A DNA stretch of 34,338 nucleotides. Origin: Deltaproteobacteria bacterium. Its GTDB lineage: Bacteria; Myxococcota_A; Polyangia; Polyangiales; Ga0077539. The DNA lies in contig JACRDB010000132.1 in NCBI GenBank assembly GCA_016218725.1, positions 1 to 34,338 of the forward strand. The letters run 5' to 3'. Below are positions 1 to 7,742 of this stretch, piece by piece. The notes below the pieces were generated by a model. That model saw only the letters and a list, made by a program, of their open reading frames with translations, ran no database searches and was not told the origin of the DNA. Numbering within the stretch: the stretch's first letter is position 1; each line of letters begins with the position of its first letter. The translations under genes were made by a program, and so were the position numbers.

Positions 1-206
1 CCGAGCACGGTCACCCAACGGCGCCCACCCGCACCGAGGACGTCGGAGCACCGGGATGGACGCGCATCGAGCACGATCCTCAGCGCCTCCGAGAAAGCAC
101 CGGAGCGCCGCGACGTGGTCCAACAGCCCCACCACGACGGCATCCGCGGTCCTTGCCGCGACCGAGTCCGCCCGATCCCCTCCGCCAGGCGTGGGTGCGG
201 CAACAT
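1..206 (-). other. Possible partial CDS running off the left edge
   Basis: This stretch lies downstream of the lipoprotein gene that stops at 256. One minus-strand frame is open from an ATG at 206 to the edge. Its first half has unusual composition, but its last ~30 codons (reading SEALRIVLDARPSRC and then GGRRWVTVLG) have the GC-rich third positions typical of genes here. The final 27 bases recur at 21761-21787 with two differences, both silent in this frame, which supports coding. A second minus-strand frame is also open between about 190 and 90, so a frameshift or a later start (GTG at 74) is possible. No family recognised; the reading is tentative. Confidence 0.25.
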
Positions 207-255
207 GTCCCGCTTGGGTGGTCCGTCCTATCGCGGACGCCGAGGCTGGGGAGGT

Positions 256-1413
256 TCACGGGCAGCCGGTGACCGTGAGCGCCCCCGAGAGATCCCGCTG
301 GAACACCTCCCACGAGGGCGTCCTGGGCGCTCCCTCCGCGGGCGGAGCCCAGCGGCAGTAGCTCCAGGGCCCTCCCGGGCGCCGTACGCGCCAGGCGTAG
401 GCCCTCGGGGCGCACGCCGCGGGGGCCAGGAGCGCCGCGCGGTACTCGACGTTGTGGCAGTCTCCTTCGCCCAGGGGGGCGGCGCTGTCCCGGTGGCCGT
501 TGAAGGCCCCGTCGGCCCAGGTCCAGGTGCCCTCCAGGGGGTAGCTCCCCGCGGGGCCGTGGCCCGCCTGGGCCTGGAGCTCCATGGCCGTGGGCGTGTC
601 CCGGCAACCCCGGTCCGTCACGCCCGGGGCGAACACCCGACCAAAGACCGGCATCGTGGGAGTCCCCATCGGCGCCGTGAGCGTCCGCGGGAACTGCAGG
701 TTGCAGAAGGACACCCTCGGGGCCGTCGCCTCCGCCACGGTCCAGGGCACCGCAAAGGCCGGAGAGAACCCGTGGGGCTGCGACGCCACCAGGTCGCATG
801 CGCTCCAGGGCCCCGCGCCCACGCGCGCTCGGGCCACCACCGCGTACTCCCCGGCGGAGGCCGGCGTCGGGGCCTCGCCCTGCCAGCGGTCGTACTCCCG
901 CGACCCGGCGGGGCCCTCGCCGTCGATGTCCCGGTCAAAGCGGGCCGCGCCCCAGCGGTAGAGCGTCCCCTCCAACGGCTCCATGCCCGAGGGGCCCGCG
1001 CCGAGCTCCACCACCACGCCATCACCCGCCCCCGCCGAGGGCGTCACCCCCGCGACAAACACCGCCACACCCACGGTCCCCGAGGCAGCCCCAGGCACCG
1101 AAGACAACACCCCCGGGTCCTGGAGGTAACAATGGTCCACCCGCCGCGGGGGCCTCTCCGGGACGATGTCCGAAGGGAGCTCCACGGGCGCCTCCTCCGC
1201 CCCGCGGTCCCTGGGCGCCACCTCGATGGGCACGATGTCAAACACCGGACGGTCAAACTCCACCAGCACCTCGGTGTCGCCCGACATGTCGGTAGGTGTA
1301 GGCAGGTCTGGCGTGGTTGTCTCTGGCGTGGCGCTGTCGGTGATGAAGCGGGCGGGGCCCGAGGAGCACCCGAGGAGCGCCCAGACGGCGAGGGAGGCGC
1401 GCCGGGGGGCCAT
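256..1413 (-). CDS. Secreted lipoprotein with two diverged tandem repeats
   Basis: Predicted 385-residue outer-surface lipoprotein of unknown function. The start is the ATG at 1413, just after the upstream gene ends at 1419, because it gives a short signal peptide ending in a lipobox (WALLGC, Cys16). A Thr/Pro/Asp-rich linker follows to about residue 90. The rest consists of two homologous units, roughly residues 95-207 and 237-353. Each opens with a Cys-x-Leu-Gln motif, has a central EPLEGTLYRW or YPLEGTWTWA segment and closes with GPWSAC or GPWSYC. The Cys at both ends of each unit suggest disulfides and a beta-rich fold. It is third in a minus-strand cluster behind a small membrane protein and a regulator. 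No known domain recognised; the repeat structure is seen directly. Confidence 0.75.
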   Translation of the reverse strand: MAPRRASLAVWALLGCSSGPARFITDSATPETTTPDLPTPTDMSGDTEVLVEFDRPVFDIVPIEVAPRDRGAEEAPVELPSDIVPERPPRRVDHCYLQDPGVLSSVPGAASGTVGVAVFVAGVTPSAGAGDGVVVELGAGPSGMEPLEGTLYRWGAARFDRDIDGEGPAGSREYDRWQGEAPTPASAGEYAVVARARVGAGPWSACDLVASQPHGFSPAFAVPWTVAEATAPRVSFCNLQFPRTLTAPMGTPTMPVFGRVFAPGVTDRGCRDTPTAMELQAQAGHGPAGSYPLEGTWTWADGAFNGHRDSAAPLGEGDCHNVEYRAALLAPAACAPRAYAWRVRRPGGPWSYCRWAPPAEGAPRTPSWEVFQRDLSGALTVTGCP

Positions 1414-1418
1414 CGGGG

Positions 1419-2018
1419 TCAGAACCGCCCTGCCAGGCCCGCGAGGGCCCCTCCCGGCACGACGAGGGCCGTCGGGACGACGCGAGGGGCCTCCGGGTGC
1501 GAGCGGGCGTCGTCGTCCGAGGAGACCTCGTAGCCGATGATGGCGCCGGCGAGGGGGAACACCACGGCGATGGTGCCTTGAAAAGCCGAGGACCGCTCGG
1601 CCAGGGCGATCAGCGGGAGGGCCAGGACGGCGCCCCCGAGGAGCCCCGCGGCGCTCCACCCGAGGCCCCCGTTGCCATGCATCTGGTGCCCTGCGAAGGT
1701 GACGCCCGCGGGCATGGCGAAGAGCGCCACCGCGAAGGCCGAGAAGGGCGCCACCTCCCGGAAGCGCTCCACCGGGAGGAGGAACCCCAGGCCCGCGCCG
1801 AGGCCCGCGCCCGCGGCCCCGCCCAGGAGGGCCCCACCCACCTCCGCCAGGACGCGAAGGGGCCTGGAGACAGCGGCGGCCCTCGGGGGGTCCAGCGCGG
1901 CGGAGCGCGCCCCCGAGGGCTCCTCCGAGGGGGCCCAGGGCGCCCGCTGGCCCAGCGCCGGGAGGGGGCACAGGGCCGCGCTCGCGGCGAGCACCAGGGC
2001 CCCGCAGCGCGCGTTCAC
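1419..2018 (-). CDS. Small glycine-rich membrane protein with signal peptide
   Basis: 199 residues, function unknown. The start is a GTG at 2018 whose GTGA overlaps the stop of the upstream regulator, so translation is probably coupled. An N-terminal signal-like segment (AALCPLPALGQ) ends near residue 24. Then come a Pro/Ser/Ala-rich stretch and at least four hydrophobic segments between about residues 55 and 165. One is a glycine-zipper-like run (GGALLGGAAGAGLGAGLGF), a pattern typical of proteins that pack helices in membranes. The C-terminus is a second hydrophobic stretch after a charged SSDDDARSH loop. Its position between the regulator and the lipoprotein suggests an envelope role, which is inference. 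Confidence 0.7.
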   Translation of the reverse strand: MNARCGALVLAASAALCPLPALGQRAPWAPSEEPSGARSAALDPPRAAAVSRPLRVLAEVGGALLGGAAGAGLGAGLGFLLPVERFREVAPFSAFAVALFAMPAGVTFAGHQMHGNGGLGWSAAGLLGGAVLALPLIALAERSSAFQGTIAVVFPLAGAIIGYEVSSDDDARSHPEAPRVVPTALVVPGGALAGLAGRF

Positions 2019-2563
2019 GCGGCGTCCGCGAGGAGCTGCCGCAGGACGGTCTTGAGGCCCTCGGGGTCGTCCCGACGGACCGAGGCCGCGGCGCCCGCGG
2101 AGCGGGCGGCCCAGAAGAGGTCGTTCTGCGCGCCGATGGCCACCACGCGGGTGTCACCGAGGCCCGGAGACGCCCGCAGGGCGCGCACCACCTGCACGGG
2201 GTTCATGCTGGCCAGGTCCAGGTCCACGACCACCAGGGGCGGCCCCTCGGCCCCGACCTGGATGAGGAGATGGTACGGGTCTCCGGCGTGCACCTCGACG
2301 CCCGCGGGGGCGACCTTCGCGAGCCACCGTGGCACCTCCGGGTCCTCGGAGACCACATGGACGTGGAGCCCCGGCGAGCGGAGCTCCGGCGGGATCGCGC
2401 AGCCCCGGGCCTGGAGGTAGCGCACGGCGTCCTCCGGGTGGATGCGCACGCTCCGCCCCACGGTGCGCGAGGCGTTGAGCTCTCCGCGACGGATCGCCAA
2501 AAGGACCGTGCTCTTGTGGACGCCCGCCAGGCGGGCCAGCTCTTCGGCGTGCAGCAGCTTCAC
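2015..2563 (-). CDS. Excisionase-type HTH fused to a pseudo-receiver domain
   Basis: DNA-binding regulator of about 182 residues. Residues 1-50 form an excisionase/MerR-type helix-turn-helix (EELARLAGVHKSTVLLAIRR, then VGRSVRIHPEDAVRYL). The remainder resembles a response-regulator receiver: the acceptor-like Asp lies in VVVDLDLAS and the beta4 strand is DTRVVAIGA. The usual acidic pair at the start and the conserved Lys near the end are not evident (RRDD occupies the Lys region), so phosphorylation may not occur. I chose the GTG at 2563 because CGAGGT precedes it at proper spacing. The ATG at 2581 has no ribosome site and abuts a TATATT -10-like box. It is first in the minus-strand cluster and divergent from the thiO-like gene. 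Target unknown. Confidence 0.75.
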   Translation of the reverse strand: MKLLHAEELARLAGVHKSTVLLAIRRGELNASRTVGRSVRIHPEDAVRYLQARGCAIPPELRSPGLHVHVVSEDPEVPRWLAKVAPAGVEVHAGDPYHLLIQVGAEGPPLVVVDLDLASMNPVQVVRALRASPGLGDTRVVAIGAQNDLFWAARSAGAAASVRRDDPEGLKTVLRQLLADAA

Positions 2564-2591
2564 GTGGGGACCTCGACCCATGAATATACCG

Positions 2592-2609
2592 CACGCCGCC
2601 CTCGGCGTG
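2592..2609. promoter_or_regulatory. Inverted repeat in the divergent promoter region
   Basis: CACGCCG, four bases, CGGCGTG is a perfect 7-bp inverted repeat. It lies between the divergent HTH/pseudo-receiver gene and the thiO-like gene, just upstream of the regulator's TATATT box. It could be an operator, perhaps autoregulatory. Binding is inference. Confidence 0.35.
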
Positions 2610-2613
2610 TGGC

Positions 2614-2642
2614 TTTACCGCGGGCTCCCGCCACGGTAGACC
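2614..2642 (+). promoter_or_regulatory. Candidate promoter for the thiO-like operon
   Basis: TTTACC and TAGACC are separated by 17 bases. The -10-like box ends 11 nt before the ATG at 2654, which has no Shine-Dalgarno sequence, so the transcript would be nearly leaderless. The match to consensus is modest. Confidence 0.35.
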
Positions 2643-2653
2643 CCCACGCCGTC

Positions 2654-3760
2654 ATGGCAGTGGACGTGGTGGTGATCGGCGCCGGGCTCGTGGGGACCCT
2701 CGCGGCCTTGAGGCTCGCACAACGGGGCCTCTCGGTGACCGTGCTGGAGCGCGGAGAGCCCGGGGCCGAGGCCTCCTGCGCCGCGGCGGGGATCCTCGCG
2801 GCCCAGGCCGAGGCGCCGACGGGCGCGCTCTTTGACCTCGGGCTCGAGAGCCGAGACCTGCACCTGCGCCTCGCCGAGGAGCTCAAGGAGCGCACCGGCC
2901 TGGACGTGGGCCTGCGCCGCGGGGGCATCCTCGAGGTGGCCACGGAGCCCTCCTCCCTGGAGCGCTACCGCGCCGCGGTGGACCTCCAGCGCTCCCGGGG
3001 CCTGGAGGCCGAGCTGCTCACCGCCGAGGCGGTGCGTGAGCGCGAGCCCTCGCTGGCGCTCCCGGCGCTGGGTGGGGCGTACTTTCCGCGCGACGCGCAA
3101 TTGGACCCGGTGGCCCTGGCGCGGGCCTCGGCCCAGGCCGCAGCGCGCGCCGGGGTCACGCTCCGCCTCGGCGTCGAGGCCCGAAGGCTCGCCTCCGACG
3201 GCTCCCGGGTGACCGGGGTCGAGACGCAAGCAGGCACGGTGCCCGCGGGCGCGGTGGTGGTCTGCGCCGGAGCCTGGAGCTCGGCGCTCCTGCCGGAGGT
3301 GTCGGGGGGTGTGCGCGTGGGCCCCGCCCGAGGGCAGGTGGCCTCCCTGGCGGCGCTGCCGGTGCCTCTCGGGAGCGTGGTCTTCGGCCCGTCGGGGTAC
3401 CTGGTCCCTCGGCCCGAGGGGGCCGTGTGGGCGGGGAGCACCGTGGAGTTCGTGGGCTTCGAGCGAGGGGTCACCACCCAGGGCCTCGCGGGGATTCTGT
3501 CCATGGCCCAGAGCGCCGTGCCCTCCCTCGCCGGGGCGAGGGTGCTGGGCTCCTGGTCGGGCTTCCGTCCGTGGACCTCGGACCTGCTGCCCGTCCTCGG
3601 AGCGTGCGCCCTGGACGGCCTCTACGCGGCCACGGGGCACTTCCGAAGTGGGATTCTCCTGGCGCCGGTGACCGCGGAGATCGTCGCGGAGCTGGTGACC
3701 ACGGGGCGCTCGTCCAGGCCCCTCGGGGACTACTCCCCCGCACGGATCGCGCCGCGATGA
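2654..3760 (+). CDS. thiO: FAD-dependent glycine oxidase (ThiO-like)
   Basis: 368-residue flavoprotein of the DAO family. ThiO oxidises glycine to iminoacetate for the thiazole ring of thiamine, with oxygen as acceptor. The N-terminus has the Rossmann FAD motif VVVIGAGLVG (GxGxxG at residues 9-14), followed about 18 residues later by the ribose-binding Glu (VTVLERG). Further FAD/substrate features are EASCAAAGILAAQ, the RGQVASL strand, the GSTVEFVG segment and the C-terminal ATGHFRSGILLAPVTAE typical of ThiO. Length is normal. The start is the first ATG giving the FAD motif at residue 9. It leads a four-gene plus-strand operon and its stop overlaps the next start. No thiazole synthase or other thi gene is nearby, so a different amine substrate is possible. 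Confidence 0.85.
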   Translation: MAVDVVVIGAGLVGTLAALRLAQRGLSVTVLERGEPGAEASCAAAGILAAQAEAPTGALFDLGLESRDLHLRLAEELKERTGLDVGLRRGGILEVATEPSSLERYRAAVDLQRSRGLEAELLTAEAVREREPSLALPALGGAYFPRDAQLDPVALARASAQAAARAGVTLRLGVEARRLASDGSRVTGVETQAGTVPAGAVVVCAGAWSSALLPEVSGGVRVGPARGQVASLAALPVPLGSVVFGPSGYLVPRPEGAVWAGSTVEFVGFERGVTTQGLAGILSMAQSAVPSLAGARVLGSWSGFRPWTSDLLPVLGACALDGLYAATGHFRSGILLAPVTAEIVAELVTTGRSSRPLGDYSPARIAPR

Positions 3761-4614
3761 GCGCCTCGCGCTTCGTCGTGGCCAACGGGCTCCAGCACCA
3801 CCTGCGCGTGTGGGGCGAGGGCGAGCCGGTGCTGCTCCTCCACGGCTACCTGGACCTGGCGGCGAGCTTCGAGCGCGTGGGCCTGGGCCTGGCCGCGGCG
3901 GGCTGGCAGGTGCTCGCCCTGGACTTCCGGGGCCACGGCGAGACCGACCGCGCCCCGGAGGGCTCGTACTACCACTTCCCGGACTACCTCGCGGACGTGG
4001 TGGGCGTCCTGGACGCGCTGGGCGTCCCCGCCGTGAGGGTGGTGGCCCACTCCATGGGCGGCAGCGTCGCGACGATGCTCGCGGGGGCCTTCCCGGAGCG
4101 GGTGACGGCGCTCGCGCTCCTGGAGGGGATCGGTCCCCCGGCGATGCCCGCGGAGGTGGCCCCGGACCGCACCCGGGCGTGGATCGAGGGCGTCCCAAAG
4201 GTGAGGGCCCGAGGCCCCAGGGTGCACCCCACCATGGACGAGGTGCGCAGGCGCCTCCAGGCGTCGCACCCGACGGTGCCCGAGGCTTGCCTCCTGGGCG
4301 TGGCCGAGCGCTCCGTGCGCGCGGTGGACGGCGGGTACGTCTTTCTCTTTGATCCCCTGCACCAGACCCTGTCGCCCAACCGCTTCGACGCCGAGGGCTT
4401 CGAGGCCTACGCGCCGCGGATCACCTGCCCGGTGCTGCTGGTGGACGGCGGCGAGGCGGCGCGCTACCCGGACTACGTCCCGCGCGCAAAGCGTTACGCC
4501 ACCGCGCGCTCCGTGGAGCTCCCGGGCGCCGGTCACATGATGCACTGGACCCGCCCCGAGGCGCTGATCGCCGCGCTGGTGGCGTTCCTCCGAGGGGAGG
4601 GCGCCTCGCCGTGA
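3757..4614 (+). CDS. Alpha/beta-hydrolase fold protein
   Basis: 285-residue cytoplasmic hydrolase. The ATG overlaps the upstream stop (ATGA), so it is coupled to the thiO-like gene. The fold signature is clear: VLLLHGYLD oxyanion-hole loop near residue 25, LDFRGHGETDR after strand 4, and a nucleophile elbow AHSMGG with Ser99. Asp230 (LLVDGGEA) and His260 (GAGHMMHWTRPEAL) complete a plausible catalytic triad. A helical lid of about residues 125-210 shapes the substrate pocket. Relatives include esterases, haloalkane dehalogenases, epoxide hydrolases and C-C hydrolases; the substrate cannot be read. Its operon with two NAD(P)-dependent reductases suggests lipid or small-ester metabolism, by inference. 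Confidence 0.85.
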   Translation: MSASRFVVANGLQHHLRVWGEGEPVLLLHGYLDLAASFERVGLGLAAAGWQVLALDFRGHGETDRAPEGSYYHFPDYLADVVGVLDALGVPAVRVVAHSMGGSVATMLAGAFPERVTALALLEGIGPPAMPAEVAPDRTRAWIEGVPKVRARGPRVHPTMDEVRRRLQASHPTVPEACLLGVAERSVRAVDGGYVFLFDPLHQTLSPNRFDAEGFEAYAPRITCPVLLVDGGEAARYPDYVPRAKRYATARSVELPGAGHMMHWTRPEALIAALVAFLRGEGASP

Positions 4615-5582
4615 CGCGGACCGTGTGCGTCACGGGGGCCACCGGTGGCCTCGGGCTCTCGCTGGTGTCCGCGCTCAGGCAGCGAGGGGACGCGGTCAAG
4701 GCCCTGGTGCGCCGCACGAGCAGCACCGAGGACCTGTACCGCCTCGGGTGTGACCTCGTGGAGGGGGACATCACCGACCACGGCGCGCTCCTGCGCGCGA
4801 TGGACGGCTGCGACGGGGTCTTCCACGCCGCGGCCCGGGTGGGCGACTGGGGCCCCGAGGACGAGCTGGCGCGGGTGAACATCCAGGGCACCGTCGCGGC
4901 CCTGGAGGCCGCCCGCGAGGCGCGCGTCGGGCGCTTCGTGCACGTGTCCTCCACGGCGGTGTACGGCGCCACCACGGTGAAGGTGCTGGAGGAGACGCTC
5001 CCGGTGTGCACCTCCGGGCGCCCCTACGCGGACAGCAAGGTGGCCGCCGAGCGCAGGGTCTTTGCCTTCGCGAAGGAGACGGGCCTCGCGGTGAGCGTGG
5101 TGCGCCCGTGTCGGCTCTATGGCCCCCACGACCGGACCTTCCTCCCGCGCCTCGCGTCGCACCTGCGGGGCGGGCGCTTCGTGTACTTCGTGGACCCCTC
5201 TACGCCGGTGAACCTGGTGCACGCCTCGCACGCCGTGGACGTGCTCCTGCGCGCCCTGGAGCACCCTCTGGCGGTGGGGGAGGCCTTCAACGTGAGCGAC
5301 GGGGCGATGCTCCCGCTCAAGGCCCTGGTGGAGGCCCTCTGCCGGTGTCTCCGGGTGCCGCCCCCGAGGCTCCAGGTGCCCACCGGGGTGGCCCGGGCGG
5401 GCGCCGCGGCGCTCGAAGGGGTCTGGAGGCTCGCCCGGGCGAAGAGCCCTCCGGTGGTGACCGTGGGGCTGGTCGAGGGCCTGGCCCAGGGCTCCGTGGT
5501 CTCCTGCGAGAAGGCCCGGAGGGTGCTGGGCTTCGCCCCGGCCTTTGGGACCGCCGAGGGGATCGCGCAGGTGATGGTATAA
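4611..5582 (+). CDS. NAD(P)-dependent epimerase/dehydratase, extended SDR
   Basis: 323 residues with a GTG start overlapping the upstream stop (GTGA). The N-terminal Rossmann motif is TGATGGLG (residues 8-15). The HVSSTAVYG strand supplies the catalytic Ser/Thr, and Tyr139-x-x-x-Lys143 (YADSK) is the catalytic pair. VVRPCRLYGPHDRTF and VNLVHASHAVDVLLRAL are typical of NAD-dependent epimerases and 3-beta-hydroxysteroid dehydrogenase-like extended SDRs. The C-terminal part (about residues 225-323) sets substrate choice and shows no diagnostic motif. Likely an epimerase, reductase or sterol/lipid 3-beta-dehydrogenase. Its neighbours favour lipid-type substrates, by inference. Confidence 0.82.
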   Translation: MTRTVCVTGATGGLGLSLVSALRQRGDAVKALVRRTSSTEDLYRLGCDLVEGDITDHGALLRAMDGCDGVFHAAARVGDWGPEDELARVNIQGTVAALEAAREARVGRFVHVSSTAVYGATTVKVLEETLPVCTSGRPYADSKVAAERRVFAFAKETGLAVSVVRPCRLYGPHDRTFLPRLASHLRGGRFVYFVDPSTPVNLVHASHAVDVLLRALEHPLAVGEAFNVSDGAMLPLKALVEALCRCLRVPPPRLQVPTGVARAGAAALEGVWRLARAKSPPVVTVGLVEGLAQGSVVSCEKARRVLGFAPAFGTAEGIAQVMV

Positions 5583-5583
5583 G
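5575..5583 (+). promoter_or_regulatory. Extended -10 element at the end of the epimerase gene
   Basis: TGG-TATAAG matches an extended -10 promoter (TGn plus 5 of 6 bases of TATAAT). It contains the epimerase stop codon and ends 8 nt before the ATG of the next SDR, which lacks a Shine-Dalgarno sequence. Transcription from here would give a leaderless mRNA, so the SDR may be expressed separately from the operon. Confidence 0.45.
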
Positions 5584-5591
5584 CGCACGCC

Positions 5592-6392
5592 ATGCACACG
5601 GATCCATTGCAGTCGCCGTTTCGGGAAGGGCTCCTGCGGGGCAGGGTGGCCCTGGTCACGGGCGGGGGCACGGGGATTGGTCAGGCCATCGCCGAGGCGT
5701 ACGGGGCCCTCGGGGCGCGGGTGGCCCTCTGCGGCCGGAGGCTCGATCCCGTGACCGCCGTGGCCGAGGGGCTCGTTGCCCGCGGGGGCGAGGCCCTGGC
5801 GGCCAGCGTGGACATCCGCGACAACGACGCCGTGGAGGCCTTTGTCCAGCGGGTGAAGGACACCTTTGGGCGGGTGGACATCCTGGTGAACAACGCCGGG
5901 GGGCAGTTCCCATCGCCCGCGCAGCTGATCACCCCGAAGGGCTTCGAGGCGGTGGTGCGCAACAACCTCCTCGGGACCTTCAACGTGACGCGGGCGGTGG
6001 CCAACATCGCCATGGTGCCGCAGCGCTTCGGGGTGGTGATCAACATCACGGCCAACACGCTCCGGGGCTTCCCCGGGATGAGCCACACGGGCGCCGCGCG
6101 GGCGGGCGTGGACAACCTCACCAAGACCCTGGCGGTGGAGTGGGCCCCGCACCACATCCGGGTGAACTCCATCGCGCCGGGCACCATCCGGTCTACGGGC
6201 ACGGACCGTTATCCCCCGGAGCTGGTGGCGCTCGCCGAGCAGAAGAACCCCGCCAAGCGCCTCGGGGCCCCCGCGGAGGTCGCCCACCTGGCGGTGTTCC
6301 TCGCGAGCGACGCGGCGGACTACATCACCGGCACCACGCTCTACATCGACGGCGGGGCCTCCCTCTGGGGCGACCTCTGGCAGGTGGAGTGA
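5592..6392 (+). CDS. SDR oxidoreductase, PECR/2,4-dienoyl-CoA-reductase-like
   Basis: 266-residue classical SDR. The cofactor motif is TGGGTGIG (residues 23-30), and DILVNNAGGQFPSPA is the NNAG motif in the form seen in trans-2-enoyl-CoA and 2,4-dienoyl-CoA reductases. The segment that normally holds YxxxK reads HTGAARAGVDNLTKTLAVEW, with no Tyr at the standard place. That is also true of peroxisomal-type enoyl-CoA reductases, so it is a family trait rather than damage. C-terminal VNSIAPGTI and YITGTTLYIDGGASLWGD are normal. Probable reaction: NADPH-dependent reduction of an unsaturated or keto acyl-CoA. It is last in the plus-strand oxidoreductase cluster, and a separate promoter is possible. 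Confidence 0.85.
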   Translation: MHTDPLQSPFREGLLRGRVALVTGGGTGIGQAIAEAYGALGARVALCGRRLDPVTAVAEGLVARGGEALAASVDIRDNDAVEAFVQRVKDTFGRVDILVNNAGGQFPSPAQLITPKGFEAVVRNNLLGTFNVTRAVANIAMVPQRFGVVINITANTLRGFPGMSHTGAARAGVDNLTKTLAVEWAPHHIRVNSIAPGTIRSTGTDRYPPELVALAEQKNPAKRLGAPAEVAHLAVFLASDAADYITGTTLYIDGGASLWGDLWQVE

Positions 6393-6438
6393 ACCTCCCT
6401 CGCTGCTCTGAATCCCAGACGAGCGCGGTGCCTCCGAC

Positions 6439-6518
6439 GTAACCGTTCACGGGCATGGGTGATGACAGAGCGCTGATCACGACTTCCGCGGTGATCACCC
6501 ATGCCCATGAAGGGTAAC
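6439..6518. repeat. Long imperfect inverted repeat between convergent genes
   Basis: Arms 6439-6463 and 6494-6518 pair at 22 of 25 positions, with a perfect 13-bp inner part (GGGCATGGGTGAT and its complement) and a 30-base loop. The loop side also contains TGATCAC and GTGATCA, so alternative hairpins can form. It sits between the convergent SDR and AlkZ-like genes. It could act as a bidirectional terminator, although neither side has a T-run, or be a remnant of a small palindromic mobile element. Confidence 0.7.
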
Positions 6519-6552
6519 CATCCAGGAGCCGAAGACGTTCCCCTACACCCAC

Positions 6553-7734
6553 CTACAGGTCGGTATCGGAGCCGACCGCACGGCGGAGCGTCTGGGTGCT
6601 GTGCAGGGGCACCGCGTCGAGCTCTGCCAGGAGCCTCCCCAGGCTCTCGGCCTGGGCGTCAACGCGCAGCGCCACGGAGCGGTCCACCGGGTCGAAGCCC
6701 CGCCAGGAGACGGCTCTCGCTTGCGGGTCCCAGCTCCAGGTGCCGACAATCTGCCCCTGGGCGACCACCGCGGGGCCGGGCCCGTGGGCCCGTTGGGTGA
6801 CCGCCCGGGCGTGGGCGGGCGTCGCCAGTCCCACCAGGTCCGGGTGGGCGTCCAGCCAGGGATCGCGCAGCCCCAGGAGCGCCAGGGGCTCCCCCGGAGC
6901 CTCCCCCCGCGGGGGCGTGACAAAGTCCTCGGGCACCAGCGCGTCCGTCGCAAAGCCCTCCACCGCCACGTTCCGGGGCTTGAGGGGCTTGAGCGCCGCC
7001 TGGGCGCGGCCTGCCGCGACCCCGAAGGCCAGCGCGAACGCGCGAGCCGTGGTCGGGGCGTGGGCCCGAAGCCACCGCGGAGCCAGCAGGTCCACGGCCT
7101 CCGCGGCGGAGGGCACCCTCCGGGGGTACGGCTCCAGCGCGTAGCGGTAGCGTTCGTCGTCCAGGCGGAGGGTGACGGGCAGGCGCTGCACCTCGCCCAG
7201 GCACCACATCCCGCGTAGCACCATCCCTGCCAGCGTAGGGCTCCCGGCCCGACGGCCGACGTCCCCGAGCGAGCGCGTCACCGCCGCCGGCAGCCTGGAC
7301 CGCAGCGCCTCCAACGTGACCGGCGCCCCGAGCGCCGCCCGGAGCGCGTCCCGGGCGCTCTCCAGGTCCCGGGCCGTGAGCGCGCAGGCGCTGGCCAGGC
7401 GCGCCTCCCGGGACGCGTGGTCGGCCACCGCGAAGGCCCTGGCCAGGGGAGCCTCGGCCGTGGGGACCAGCCACACGGCCCCCCTGGGGCCCGGCACCAC
7501 GGACAGCTCGTGCCGATCAAAGATGGCCGAGTCCAGCGCGGCCCTGCGGGTGAGCGCCCCGCGCGCGTGGAGGGCGAGGTACCCCGCCGCGCCCACTGGC
7601 AGGGGCACCCACCCGATGGCGCCCACCAGCTCGGCCAGCGCCGGGCTTGGGGCTCTGGGGTCCCCGAGGTGCTGCCGCGCGCTCCAGGCCCTGCGCGCGT
7701 CCGCGAGGGTCATCGTGGTGATCACGTCGGCCAT
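6553..7734 (-). CDS. Winged-helix DNA-binding protein, AlkZ/YcaQ-like
   Basis: 393 residues, matching the family of tandem winged-helix DNA glycosylase-like proteins (AlkZ, YcaQ; HTH_42). The N-terminal ARRAWSARQHLGD segment, the PVGAAGYLALHARG hairpin, the RRAALDSAIFDRHELSVVPG stretch and the C-terminal PAVVAQGQIVGTWSWDP beta hairpin follow the family layout. Known members unhook interstrand crosslinks or excise bulky alkylated bases using a QxQ motif. Here I see only ARQH near the start, so activity is uncertain. The start is the ATG at 7734; a second ATG at 7713 would also work. A -10-like TACACT ends 8 nt upstream. It is a single-gene unit, convergent with the SDR operon. Confidence 0.75.
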   Translation of the reverse strand: MADVITTMTLADARRAWSARQHLGDPRAPSPALAELVGAIGWVPLPVGAAGYLALHARGALTRRAALDSAIFDRHELSVVPGPRGAVWLVPTAEAPLARAFAVADHASREARLASACALTARDLESARDALRAALGAPVTLEALRSRLPAAVTRSLGDVGRRAGSPTLAGMVLRGMWCLGEVQRLPVTLRLDDERYRYALEPYPRRVPSAAEAVDLLAPRWLRAHAPTTARAFALAFGVAAGRAQAALKPLKPRNVAVEGFATDALVPEDFVTPPRGEAPGEPLALLGLRDPWLDAHPDLVGLATPAHARAVTQRAHGPGPAVVAQGQIVGTWSWDPQARAVSWRGFDPVDRSVALRVDAQAESLGRLLAELDAVPLHSTQTLRRAVGSDTDL

Positions 7735-7742
7735 GACCCCTC

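Noticed and set aside
115..1533. Long plus-strand open frame opposite the first lipoprotein
   Set aside because: Arg/Gly/Pro-rich translation with no motifs. The minus strand has a signal peptide and repeat structure.
2582..2653. TPP riboswitch before the thiO-like gene
   Set aside because: The 72-bp gap is too short and lacks the CTGAGA and related conserved elements.
5592..6392. Missing catalytic Tyr in the SDR as a sign of inactivation
   Set aside because: Enoyl-CoA and dienoyl-CoA reductase-type SDRs normally lack it at this place, and the rest of the protein is intact.
6789..6805. Third copy of the GGGCGCCGTTGGGT repeat inside the AlkZ-like gene
   Set aside because: Only about 14 bases match and they lie in well-conserved coding sequence, so chance is sufficient.
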